A stretch of 64,000 nucleotides of DNA from contig NZ_CP117709.1 in assembly GCF_028622875.1 (NCBI RefSeq), positions 2,418,001 to 2,482,000 on the forward strand. The letters run 5' to 3'. This DNA comes from Streptomyces sp. MMBL 11-1 (GTDB lineage Bacteria > Actinomycetota > Actinomycetes > Streptomycetales > Streptomycetaceae). Below are positions 24,870 to 31,540 of this stretch, in pieces. The notes below the pieces were generated by a model, which saw only the letters and a program-made list of their open reading frames with translations, did not search any database and was not told the DNA's origin. The stretch's first letter is position 1. Each line of letters begins with the position of its first letter. The translations under genes and the position numbers were made by a program.

Positions 24870-25577
24870 ATGACCGAAACGACCATCCCGATGCTGCCCT
24901 GCCGCACCTCGTTGATCGAGGCCACCGTCGACTTCTACACCGCTCTCGGCTTCGAGACGACGCACCTCCAGAAGAGCCCGTACGCGTACGCCGTCGTCGA
25001 GCGCGGGTCGGTCGAACTCCAGCTCTACGGCATGAAGGAGTACGACCCGGTGTCCTCCCACTCCGGGTGCTACGTCCTGACCGATGACGTCGACGGCCTG
25101 CACACGGCGTTCCGCGCCGGTCTCAAAGCGGCCTATGGCCGCGTCCCGGCGAGGGGGTTGCCGCGCATCGGCCCACTGAAGGCCATGTCGTACGGGGTGC
25201 GGCAGTTCCTCATGACCGACCCGACCGGGAACACGATCCGGATCGGACAGCCGATCAGCGAGGACCAGAACCACCGGCCCGCGCCGAAGGAGACGTTCGC
25301 CCGCGCGCTGCACATGGCGGATCTCTTCGCGGACTCCAAGCAGGACCTGCCGGGCGCGGCGAAGATCATCGACCGCGTACTGGGGCTGACGGACGAACAC
25401 CCCACCCCGGTGCAGAGGCTGCGCCTTCTCGTCCTGCGCGGGGACATCGCGCAGCGGATGGGGGAGGCGGAGCGGGCGGCGGGGCTGCTGGACGAGGCGG
25501 CGGCGGTCCACCTCGACGCCGAGGAACGGGACGCCGCGGCCGACGCCCTGTCCAGGCTCGCCGAGCTGCGGAGCTGA
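24870..25577 (+). CDS. VOC (glyoxalase/bleomycin-resistance-like) protein with helical C-terminal repeat domain
   Basis: 235-residue protein. Residues 1-130 are a vicinal-oxygen-chelate domain: the opening IPMLPCRTSLIEATVDFYTA, LGFETTHLQKSPYAYAVVER, VELQLYGMKEY and the closing TDPTGNTIRIGQP. The last 100 residues (ALHMADLFADSKQDLPGAAK to ALSRLAELRS) are helical and resemble two TPR-like hairpins, unusual for a simple VOC enzyme. Many such proteins bind drugs rather than catalyse. It stands alone, divergent from the lysozyme gene and convergent with the sugar operon. Confidence 0.85.
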   Translation: MTETTIPMLPCRTSLIEATVDFYTALGFETTHLQKSPYAYAVVERGSVELQLYGMKEYDPVSSHSGCYVLTDDVDGLHTAFRAGLKAAYGRVPARGLPRIGPLKAMSYGVRQFLMTDPTGNTIRIGQPISEDQNHRPAPKETFARALHMADLFADSKQDLPGAAKIIDRVLGLTDEHPTPVQRLRLLVLRGDIAQRMGEAERAAGLLDEAAAVHLDAEERDAAADALSRLAELRS

Positions 25578-25905
25578 CGCCCCACGGCGAAGTCCTCGCG
25601 CAGGTGACGCGGGTCGGAGGGCTCCACCGGATCTGCTGGTGGCCGCCCCACCGCGCCCGAGGCGGCGCCGGCCGGGGTGCCGAGCCACAGCCGGCGGGAG
25701 CCGGAAAGGCGAAATGCTAAGCCCGTAAAGGCGAAACGGGGCCCGGCCTCGCGGCCGGACCCCCCTCGCTTTCCCCTCCCGTCGGGCCTTCCCGTTCCCC
25801 CCGGACCCCTCCCCGGAAGTACCCGACGCCATGTGTGACACGGGAAGGTACGCGAAGGTTGCAGCCCTTTACGATCTCTTTGCCAACAGGGTCGCGCAGG
25901 GGCTC
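25578..25905. other. 328-bp convergent intergenic region
   Basis: No gene found. It contains a duplicated decamer AAAGGCGAAA (about 25704 and 25727), then the hairpin at 25738-25765. From about 25838 to 25890 there is a lower-GC stretch leading toward the isomerase stop. Confidence 0.5.
25738..25765. terminator. GC-rich hairpin between VOC gene and sugar operon
   Basis: CCGGCC-TCGC-GGCCGG forms a perfect inner stem extended by GGGG/CCCC outer arms. It is suitable for both convergent transcripts. Confidence 0.55.
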
Positions 25906-26742
25906 TCAGCAGGCGTGTTGCACATAGCGCTCCGCCACTTCCGCCAGGGCTTCGGCCCCGTCGCGGGCCCACAGCGCCTCGTTGAAGATCTCCACCTCGA
26001 TCGGGCCGTCGAAGCCGGCGGCCTCCACGTGACGGCGGAACGCGCGGAAGTCCACACATCCGTCGCCCAGTTGGCCCCGGCCCAGCAGGACGCCCGCCGG
26101 GAGCGGGGTGATCCAGTCGGCCAGCTGGAAGGAGTGGATGCGGCCGCCCGCACCCGCGCGGGCGATCTGGGCGGGCGCCCGGTCGTCCCACCAGAGGTGG
26201 TAGGTGTCGACGACCACGCCGACCTGTTCGGCCGGGAAGCGTTCCGCGAGGTCCAGCGCCTGGCCGAGCGTGGAGACGACGCAGCGGTCGGAGGCGTACA
26301 TCGGGTGCAGTGGCTCGATCGCCAGGCGTACGCCGCGCGTGGCCGCGTACGGGGCCAGTTCCGCCAGCGCGTCGGCCACCCGCTCCCGGGCCCCGTACAG
26401 GTCGCGGCTGCCGGGCGGGAGGCCGCCGGAGACCAGGACCAGGGTGTCGGTGGACAGGGCCGCCGCCTCGTCGATCGCCGCACGGTTGTCGTCCAGGGCG
26501 CGGGCGCGCTCCGCCGGGTCGAGCGCGGTGAAGAAGCCGCCCCGGCAGAGGCTGGTGACGCTGAGCCCGGCATCCGCGAGGAGCCTGGCCGCGCGTTCGA
26601 CGCCGTACGCCTGCACCGGGGCCCGCCACAGGCCCACCATGCCGATGCCCGCCTCGACGCAGCCCTCGGTCAGCTCCTCCAGCGACCACTGCTTGACGGT
26701 CTCCTGGTTGAGCGAGAGGCGGGAGAGCCGGTCGTCGCTCAT
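25906..26742 (-). CDS. Sugar phosphate isomerase/epimerase (AP-endonuclease-2 TIM barrel)
   Basis: 278-residue TIM barrel, third gene of the LacI-regulated operon. It begins SRLSLNQETVKQWSLEELTE and shows VRLAIEPLHPMYASDRCVV, GVVVDTYHLWWDDR, GRIHSFQLADWITPLP and a final PIEVEIFNEALWARDG, supplying the Glu/Asp/His/Glu metal ligands of the fold. It likely isomerises or epimerises an intermediate produced by the two upstream enzymes; the sugar is unknown. Its ATG overlaps the DUF993 gene stop (ATGA), so it is translationally coupled. Confidence 0.88.
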   Translation of the reverse strand: MSDDRLSRLSLNQETVKQWSLEELTEGCVEAGIGMVGLWRAPVQAYGVERAARLLADAGLSVTSLCRGGFFTALDPAERARALDDNRAAIDEAAALSTDTLVLVSGGLPPGSRDLYGARERVADALAELAPYAATRGVRLAIEPLHPMYASDRCVVSTLGQALDLAERFPAEQVGVVVDTYHLWWDDRAPAQIARAGAGGRIHSFQLADWITPLPAGVLLGRGQLGDGCVDFRAFRRHVEAAGFDGPIEVEIFNEALWARDGAEALAEVAERYVQHAC

Positions 26743-27887
26743 CGCGCGCCTCCGTGGACCGCGAGCAGGGAGCGCATCCGGTGTTCGGCCAGGCCCGGGT
26801 CCGGGAACAGGCCCAGACCGTCGGCCAGTTCGTACGCCTTCGCCAGGTGCGGGAGGGAGCGCGCCGACTGGAGTCCGCCCACCATCGTGAAGTGGTCCTG
26901 GTGGCCGGAGAGCCAGGCCAGGAAGACCACGCCCGTCTTGTAGAAGCGGGTCGGCGGCCGGAAGAGGTGGCGGGAGAGTCCGACCGTGGGGTCCAGGAGC
27001 GCCCGGAAGCCGTCCACGTCTCCCGTGTCCAGCACGCCTACCGCGTGCGCCGCCAGCGGACCCAGCGGGTCGAAGATGCCCAACAGGGCGTGGCTGAAGC
27101 CGCGTTCGTCGCCCGCGATGAGTTCCGGGTAGTTGAAGTCGTCGCCCGTGTAGCAGCGCACCCCGCCCGGCAGACGGCGGCGGACGCCGATCTCGCGGGC
27201 CGCGTCCAGGAGGGAGATCTTGACGCCGTCGACCTTGTCCGGGTGCTCGGCGATGACCTTGAGGAACGTCTCCGTGGCGTCGTCGAGGCCGGCGCTGCCC
27301 CAGTAGCCCTCCAGGGCCGGGTCGAACATCGGGCCCAGCCAGTGCAGGATCACCGGCTCCGACGCCTGGCGCAGGAGGTGGGCGTACGTGGCGAGGTAGT
27401 CCTCCGGGCCCCGGGCGGCGCGGACCAGCGCGCGGGAGGCCATGAGGATCGGCTGGACACCGTTCTCCTCGGCCAGGGCCAGTTGCTCCTCGTACGCCGC
27501 CGTGACCTCGGCCAGGGTGGGCGCCGGGCCGTCGGGCAGCTGGTCGGTGCCCACGCCGCAGGCGATCCTGCCGCCCACCGCCTTCGCCTCGGCGGCCGAG
27601 CGGCGGATCAGTTCGGCGGCGCCCGCCCAGTCCAGGCCCATGCCGCGCTGCGCGGTGTCCATGGCCTCCGCGACGCCCAGGCCGTGCGACCACAGGTGGC
27701 GGCGGAAGGCGAGCGTGGACTCCCAGTCGACGGCCGCCGGGCCGTCCGGGCCGATGTCCGCGTACGGGTCGGCGACCACGTGTGCCGCCGAGAAGACCGT
27801 ACGGGAGGTGGGGGTCGCCGCTTGCGGGGTGAGGTCGAGCGGTGTGGCGCGGGGCGTGTAGGGACCCTGCGGGAGGTGGACCGTCAT
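26739..27887 (-). CDS. DUF993 protein, dihydrodipicolinate-synthase-like aldolase
   Basis: 382-residue TIM-barrel protein of the DUF993 group, distantly related to DapA/NAL aldolases. Characteristic stretches are TVFSAAHVVADPYADIGP, GRIACGVGTDQLPDG, VILHWLGPMFDPALEGYWG, KVDGVKISLLDA (probable Schiff-base lysine) and RCYTGDDFNYPELIAGDE. It probably cleaves or dehydrates a keto-sugar acid made by the upstream oxidoreductase. This oxidoreductase-DUF993-isomerase trio recurs in actinobacterial sugar operons, but no substrate is established to my knowledge. Confidence 0.85.
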   Translation of the reverse strand: MTVHLPQGPYTPRATPLDLTPQAATPTSRTVFSAAHVVADPYADIGPDGPAAVDWESTLAFRRHLWSHGLGVAEAMDTAQRGMGLDWAGAAELIRRSAAEAKAVGGRIACGVGTDQLPDGPAPTLAEVTAAYEEQLALAEENGVQPILMASRALVRAARGPEDYLATYAHLLRQASEPVILHWLGPMFDPALEGYWGSAGLDDATETFLKVIAEHPDKVDGVKISLLDAAREIGVRRRLPGGVRCYTGDDFNYPELIAGDERGFSHALLGIFDPLGPLAAHAVGVLDTGDVDGFRALLDPTVGLSRHLFRPPTRFYKTGVVFLAWLSGHQDHFTMVGGLQSARSLPHLAKAYELADGLGLFPDPGLAEHRMRSLLAVHGGAR

Positions 27888-27927
27888 GTCAGCGGCCTCC
27901 GGCGCCGCCGCGGACCGGTCGCGCGGG

Positions 27928-29079
27928 TCACAGGGTCAGCTCCGGAACGTCGAAGCGGCGGCCCTCGGCGGACGACTTGAGCCCCAGCTCGGCCAGTTGG
28001 ACGCCCCGGGCGCCGGCCAGCAGGTCCCAGCCGTACGGCTCGTCCAGGACCACATGGCGCAGGAACAGCTCCCACTGCGCCTTGAAGCCGTTGTCGAACT
28101 CCTGGTTGTCCGGCACCTCCTGCCACTGGTCGCGGAACGACTCGGTGACCGGGAGGTCCGGGTTCCAGACCGGCTTGGGGGTCGCCGAGCGGTGCTGGAC
28201 ACGGCAGTTGCGCAGGCCCGCGACGGCGGAGCCGAGGGTGCCGTCGACCTGGAACTCCACCAGCTCGTCGCGGTTGACCCGGACCGCCCAGGAGGAGTTG
28301 ATCTGCGCGACGGCTCCGCCCGCGAGTTGGAAGATGCCGTACGCGGCGTCGTCGGCGGTCGCCTCGTACGGCTCGCCCCGCTCGTCCCAGCGTCGCGGAA
28401 CGTGCGTCCGCACGTGGGCCGTTACGGAGGTGACCTGGCCGAACAGCTCGTGGAGCACGTACTCCCAGTGCGGGAACATGTCGACGACGATGCCGCCGCC
28501 GTCCTCCGCGCGGTAGTTCCACGAGGGGCGCTGGGCCTCCTGCCAGTCGCCCTCGAAGACCCAGTAGCCGAACTCCCCGCGCACGGAGAGGATCTCGCCG
28601 AAGAAGCCGCCGTCGATCAGGCGCTTCAGCTTCAGCAGGCCCGGCAGGAAGATCTTGTCCTGGACGACGCCGTGCTTGATGCCCGCGTCCCGGGCGAGCC
28701 GGGCCAGGTCGAGGGCCCCCGCGACGTCCGTGGCGGTCGGCTTCTCGGTGTAGACGTGCTTGCCCGCCGCGATCGCCTTCTTGATCGCCTCCACCCGGGC
28801 GGAGGTGACCTGGGCGTCGAAGTAGATGTCGACCGTGTCGTCCGCGAGGACCGCGTCCAGGTCGGTCGACCACTCGGTCAGACCGTGGCGCTCGGCGAGC
28901 TCCTCCAGGGCGTGGGCGCGCCGGCCGACGAGCACGGGCTCGGGCCACAGCACCTCGCCGTCGCCGAGATCCAGGCCGCCCTGCTCGCGGATCGCGAGGA
29001 TCGAGCGCACCAGGTGCTGCCGGTACCCCATGCGCCCCGTGACGCCGTTCATGGCGATGCGCACTGTCCTGCGTGTCAC
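27928..29079 (-). CDS. Gfo/Idh/MocA family NAD(P)-dependent sugar oxidoreductase
   Basis: 383-residue dehydrogenase. The Rossmann start is TVRIAMNGVTGRMGYRQHL, a variant of GxGxxG. The EKP dinucleotide/substrate signature is in HVYTEKPTATDVAGAL, and the catalytic region includes GGGIVVDMFPHWEYVLHEL. It oxidises a sugar or sugar acid, first step of the operon. I chose the GTG at 29079 with GGAGGG seven bases upstream; the LacI-type operator then lies 21 bases upstream. A 40-base gap separates it from the DUF993 gene. Confidence 0.9.
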   Translation of the reverse strand: MTRRTVRIAMNGVTGRMGYRQHLVRSILAIREQGGLDLGDGEVLWPEPVLVGRRAHALEELAERHGLTEWSTDLDAVLADDTVDIYFDAQVTSARVEAIKKAIAAGKHVYTEKPTATDVAGALDLARLARDAGIKHGVVQDKIFLPGLLKLKRLIDGGFFGEILSVRGEFGYWVFEGDWQEAQRPSWNYRAEDGGGIVVDMFPHWEYVLHELFGQVTSVTAHVRTHVPRRWDERGEPYEATADDAAYGIFQLAGGAVAQINSSWAVRVNRDELVEFQVDGTLGSAVAGLRNCRVQHRSATPKPVWNPDLPVTESFRDQWQEVPDNQEFDNGFKAQWELFLRHVVLDEPYGWDLLAGARGVQLAELGLKSSAEGRRFDVPELTL

Positions 29080-29100
29080 GAAGGTCCCTCCATACAGTGG

Positions 29101-29116
29101 TAGCAAGCGCTTTCTA
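29101..29116. promoter_or_regulatory. LacI-family operator in the divergent promoter
   Basis: TAGCAAGCGCTTTCTA is a 16-bp palindrome with one mismatched pair and the central CG step typical of LacI/CcpA-type sites (core AAGCGCTT). It lies between the oxidoreductase GTG and the lacI-type gene, positioned to repress both. Confidence 0.8.
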
Positions 29117-29188
29117 TGTGAGATGACGCTAGCCTGCCGACAGCGGCCGGACAAGAGGGGGCCGGACGTGATCTCACGGAGGACAGCG

Positions 29189-30289
29189 ATGACAGTCACC
29201 CTGGCGGATGTGGCGGCCCGCGCCCGGGTGTCCCCGGCCACCGTTTCGCGTGTGCTGAACGGCAACTACCCGGTGGCGGCGTCGACCCGGGAGCGGGTCC
29301 TGCGCGCGGTGGACGACCTCGACTACGTGCTCAACGGGCCCGCCAGCTCGCTCGCGGCGGCCACCTCGGACCTGGTCGGCATCCTGGTCAACGACATCGC
29401 CGACCCGTTCTTCGGGATCATGGCGGGGGCGGCCCAGACGCAGATCGGCGGCCCCGGCGACGGCTCCGGACGGGCGGGCGGCGAGAAGCTGGCCGTCATC
29501 TGCAACACGGGCGGCTCCCCGGAGCGCGAACTCACCTACCTCACCCTCCTCCAGCGCCAGCGCGCCGCCGCCGTCGTCCTCACCGGCGGCGCGGTCGAGA
29601 ACCCGGCGCACCGGGCCGCGATGTCCGCGAAGCTGACGAAGCTCGCGGACGCGGGCACCCGGATCGTCTTCTGCGGGCGGCCCCCGCTGCCCGAGGGGGA
29701 CGCGCTCGTCGCCGCGCTCGCGTTCGACAACCGGGGCGGCGGACGCCGGCTCGCCGAGCACCTGATCTCGCTCGGCCACCGCAGGATCGGTTACGTCGCC
29801 GGCCCCCCGGAGCGCACCACCACCCGGCACCGGCTGGAGGGCCACCGCGAGGCGCTGCGCGCCGCCGGACTGGACGCGGGTCCGGCCGGGCCGGGCGGGG
29901 GCCGGGGCTCCATCGATCAGGACCTGCTCACCGTGCACGGCCCCTACGACCGGCGCTCCGGCTACGAAGCCACCCTCGAACTCCTGCGCAGGGCACCGGA
30001 CGTGACCGCGATCGTGGCCGCCAACGACACCGTGGCGCTGGGTGCCTGCGCGGCCGTCCGGGACCAGGGGATGCGGATCCCCCAGGACATCTCGGTCGCG
30101 GGCTTCGACGACCTGCCGTTCTCGGTGGACGCCGTGCCGGCCCTCACGACGGTACGACTGCCGCTCTTCGAGGCGGGCGCCCGGGCCGGCCGGCTCGCGA
30201 TGGGCAAGGAGGACCCGCCGCCCGGCGGCATCGCGACCATCGCGGCCGAGCTGATGATCCGGGGGTCGACGGCGGCGCCGCGCGGGTGA
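29189..30289 (+). CDS. LacI family transcriptional regulator of the adjacent sugar operon
   Basis: 366-residue regulator. The N-terminal LacI HTH (MTVTLADVAARARVSPATVS then RVLNGNYPVAASTRERV) includes the minor-groove hinge LNGPASSLAA. A periplasmic-binding-protein-like effector domain follows, with LVGILVNDIADPFFG, RRIGYVAGPPERTT and ISVAGFDDLPFSVDAVPAL. The ATG at 29189 follows GGAGG. Divergence from the oxidoreductase gene and the intervening AAGCGCTT operator support autoregulation and control of the operon; inducer unknown. Two Gly-rich insertions (GGPGDGSGRAGG and AGPAGPGGGRG) are atypical loops. Confidence 0.93.
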   Translation: MTVTLADVAARARVSPATVSRVLNGNYPVAASTRERVLRAVDDLDYVLNGPASSLAAATSDLVGILVNDIADPFFGIMAGAAQTQIGGPGDGSGRAGGEKLAVICNTGGSPERELTYLTLLQRQRAAAVVLTGGAVENPAHRAAMSAKLTKLADAGTRIVFCGRPPLPEGDALVAALAFDNRGGGRRLAEHLISLGHRRIGYVAGPPERTTTRHRLEGHREALRAAGLDAGPAGPGGGRGSIDQDLLTVHGPYDRRSGYEATLELLRRAPDVTAIVAANDTVALGACAAVRDQGMRIPQDISVAGFDDLPFSVDAVPALTTVRLPLFEAGARAGRLAMGKEDPPPGGIATIAAELMIRGSTAAPRG

Positions 30290-30306
30290 GCCGGCCCGGG
30301 GACGCC

Positions 30307-30330
30307 CCTCCGGGCCCGTCGGCCCGGAGG
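30307..30330. terminator. Hairpin after lacI-type gene
   Basis: CCTCCGGGCC-CGTC-GGCCCGGAGG is a perfect 10-bp stem with a 4-base loop, between the convergent regulator and small-protein genes. Confidence 0.7.
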
Positions 30331-30336
30331 AGACCT

Positions 30337-30681
30337 CTAGCCCAGCAGCCCCAGCAGCCGCCCCAGCGCGTCCGCGACGGGCTGGGCCACCGGGCCGACC
30401 GCGGTGGTGAGCTGCCCGAGCCGTGCGAGGGTGAGACCACGCCCGGTCATCGCCTCGCGGTCCAGGGCGAGCACGGGGAGGGTCTCCTCGACCGTGCGGG
30501 CCTGGTCCGGGGTGAGATGAGCGCTGAGGTCGCGCAGCCGGGCGGTCAACTCCTGCACAGCGGCACGGAGTTCGGGGTCCTGGGCGGCGCCCACGTAACC
30601 GTTGTTGATCCCGATGTTCTGGGCGCCGGTCTGGTTGATGACGGGGCCGTTGTAGATCGAGTGGTGCGTCGGTTCGGTCAT
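30337..30681 (-). CDS. Small protein with N-terminal NQ/G-rich motif and helical domain
   Basis: 114 residues. Positions 9-24 are YNGPVINQTGAQNIGI, an Asn/Gln/Gly-rich segment that recurs almost exactly at the C-terminus of the protein encoded immediately upstream. The remaining 85 residues are amphipathic helices (ELRAAVQELTARLRDLSAHL, then QPVADALGRLLGLLG). I do not recognise the helical domain. The ATG overlaps the upstream stop (ATGA), so the two proteins are made together. The shared motif resembles bacterial amyloid-signalling pairs, in which a motif on one protein templates the other; this is inference. Confidence 0.7.
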   Translation of the reverse strand: MTEPTHHSIYNGPVINQTGAQNIGINNGYVGAAQDPELRAAVQELTARLRDLSAHLTPDQARTVEETLPVLALDREAMTGRGLTLARLGQLTTAVGPVAQPVADALGRLLGLLG

Positions 30682-31292
30682 AGCCTGATCCCCGTGTTCT
30701 GACCGCCGTTCTGGTTGAAGACGGGGCCGTTGTAGTTGTTGAGCTGGTGCACGTAGGCCGTGAACTCGGCCTCCGGGTGGTCGATCGCGTGGACCACCCG
30801 CCCGGCGATGGTCCGCAGCTCGTCCACGCTCGGCAGCGTCACGAGGACGCGGGAGCCGCCGGCCGTCTCCACGACCAGGACCGGCTTCTCCGGTGCGACC
30901 ATCATCTTGATGAAGTAGACGACCAGAACGATCAGCAGGACGAGAACCGGTGCCCAGCCGGTCACCGAATAGACGACGGCCACCAACGCCATGCCCAGCA
31001 GGAAGCGGAGGACGTTCCGCTCCGGTTTGATCTTGATGGCCTCGACCCGGGTGAGGTTGTGCAGCGGCAGGGCCGCCGAGCCGATCCAGAGCATCCGGCG
31101 CTTGACCGCGATCTCCAGGACGCCTCCCGGACTCGGCAGCGGCGGTAGCGGCGGCGGCTGCGAGGGAGGTCCGGCCGGATCCGGCGGTGGCGAGGACGGC
31201 GGCCCGGAGGGCGGTCCGGGTGGTGGTGAGGTCGGCGGTCCGGACGGTGGCGCAGATGCCGACGGCTGCCCGGCGTTACCCGTGGTGTCCAT
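30678..31292 (-). CDS. DUF6232-like membrane protein with C-terminal NQ/G-rich motif
   Basis: 204 residues. The N-terminal 50 are Pro/Ser-rich and disordered. Residues 58-85 resemble DUF6232 proteins (EIAVKRRMLWIGSAALPLHN). Two adjacent hydrophobic helices follow (FLLGMALVAVVYSVTGW and VLVLLIVLVVYFIKMM), then a soluble domain VVETAGGSRVLVTLPSVDE. The last residues are YNGPVFNQNGGQNTGI plus two more. The motif therefore sits at the extreme C-terminus, while in the partner encoded next it is near the N-terminus. Membrane-anchored sensor or scaffold is plausible. Confidence 0.75.
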   Translation of the reverse strand: MDTTGNAGQPSASAPPSGPPTSPPPGPPSGPPSSPPPDPAGPPSQPPPLPPLPSPGGVLEIAVKRRMLWIGSAALPLHNLTRVEAIKIKPERNVLRFLLGMALVAVVYSVTGWAPVLVLLIVLVVYFIKMMVAPEKPVLVVETAGGSRVLVTLPSVDELRTIAGRVVHAIDHPEAEFTAYVHQLNNYNGPVFNQNGGQNTGIRL

Positions 31293-31441
31293 GCGCGTTC
31301 CCCCGTGAACTCGTCACACCCGCCCCGCATGCGCGGGAGCCCTATTAAGCACCCGCCCCGGCTCCGGGCGGCAGGCGAGAACCCGCCAATCCTCGCTCCA
31401 CGGACACGCGTTACCGGCGTCTGCGTGCCGGGGCGCGAAAG

Positions 31442-31460
31442 ATGGGGGCGACTCCCCCAT
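31442..31460. promoter_or_regulatory. Palindrome upstream of the lanM gene
   Basis: ATGGGGG-CGACT-CCCCCAT has perfect 7-bp arms and lies 80 bases before the chosen lanM start, in the promoter-proximal region shared with the divergent DUF6232 gene. Candidate operator or leader hairpin. Confidence 0.5.
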
Positions 31461-31540
31461 GCGCCCGCACCCGCTCCCCCGCCACGATGGACGCGGGCGG
31501 CCCGACCGGGGCCGGGCCAGGACCGGGGAGGTGCGGAGCG

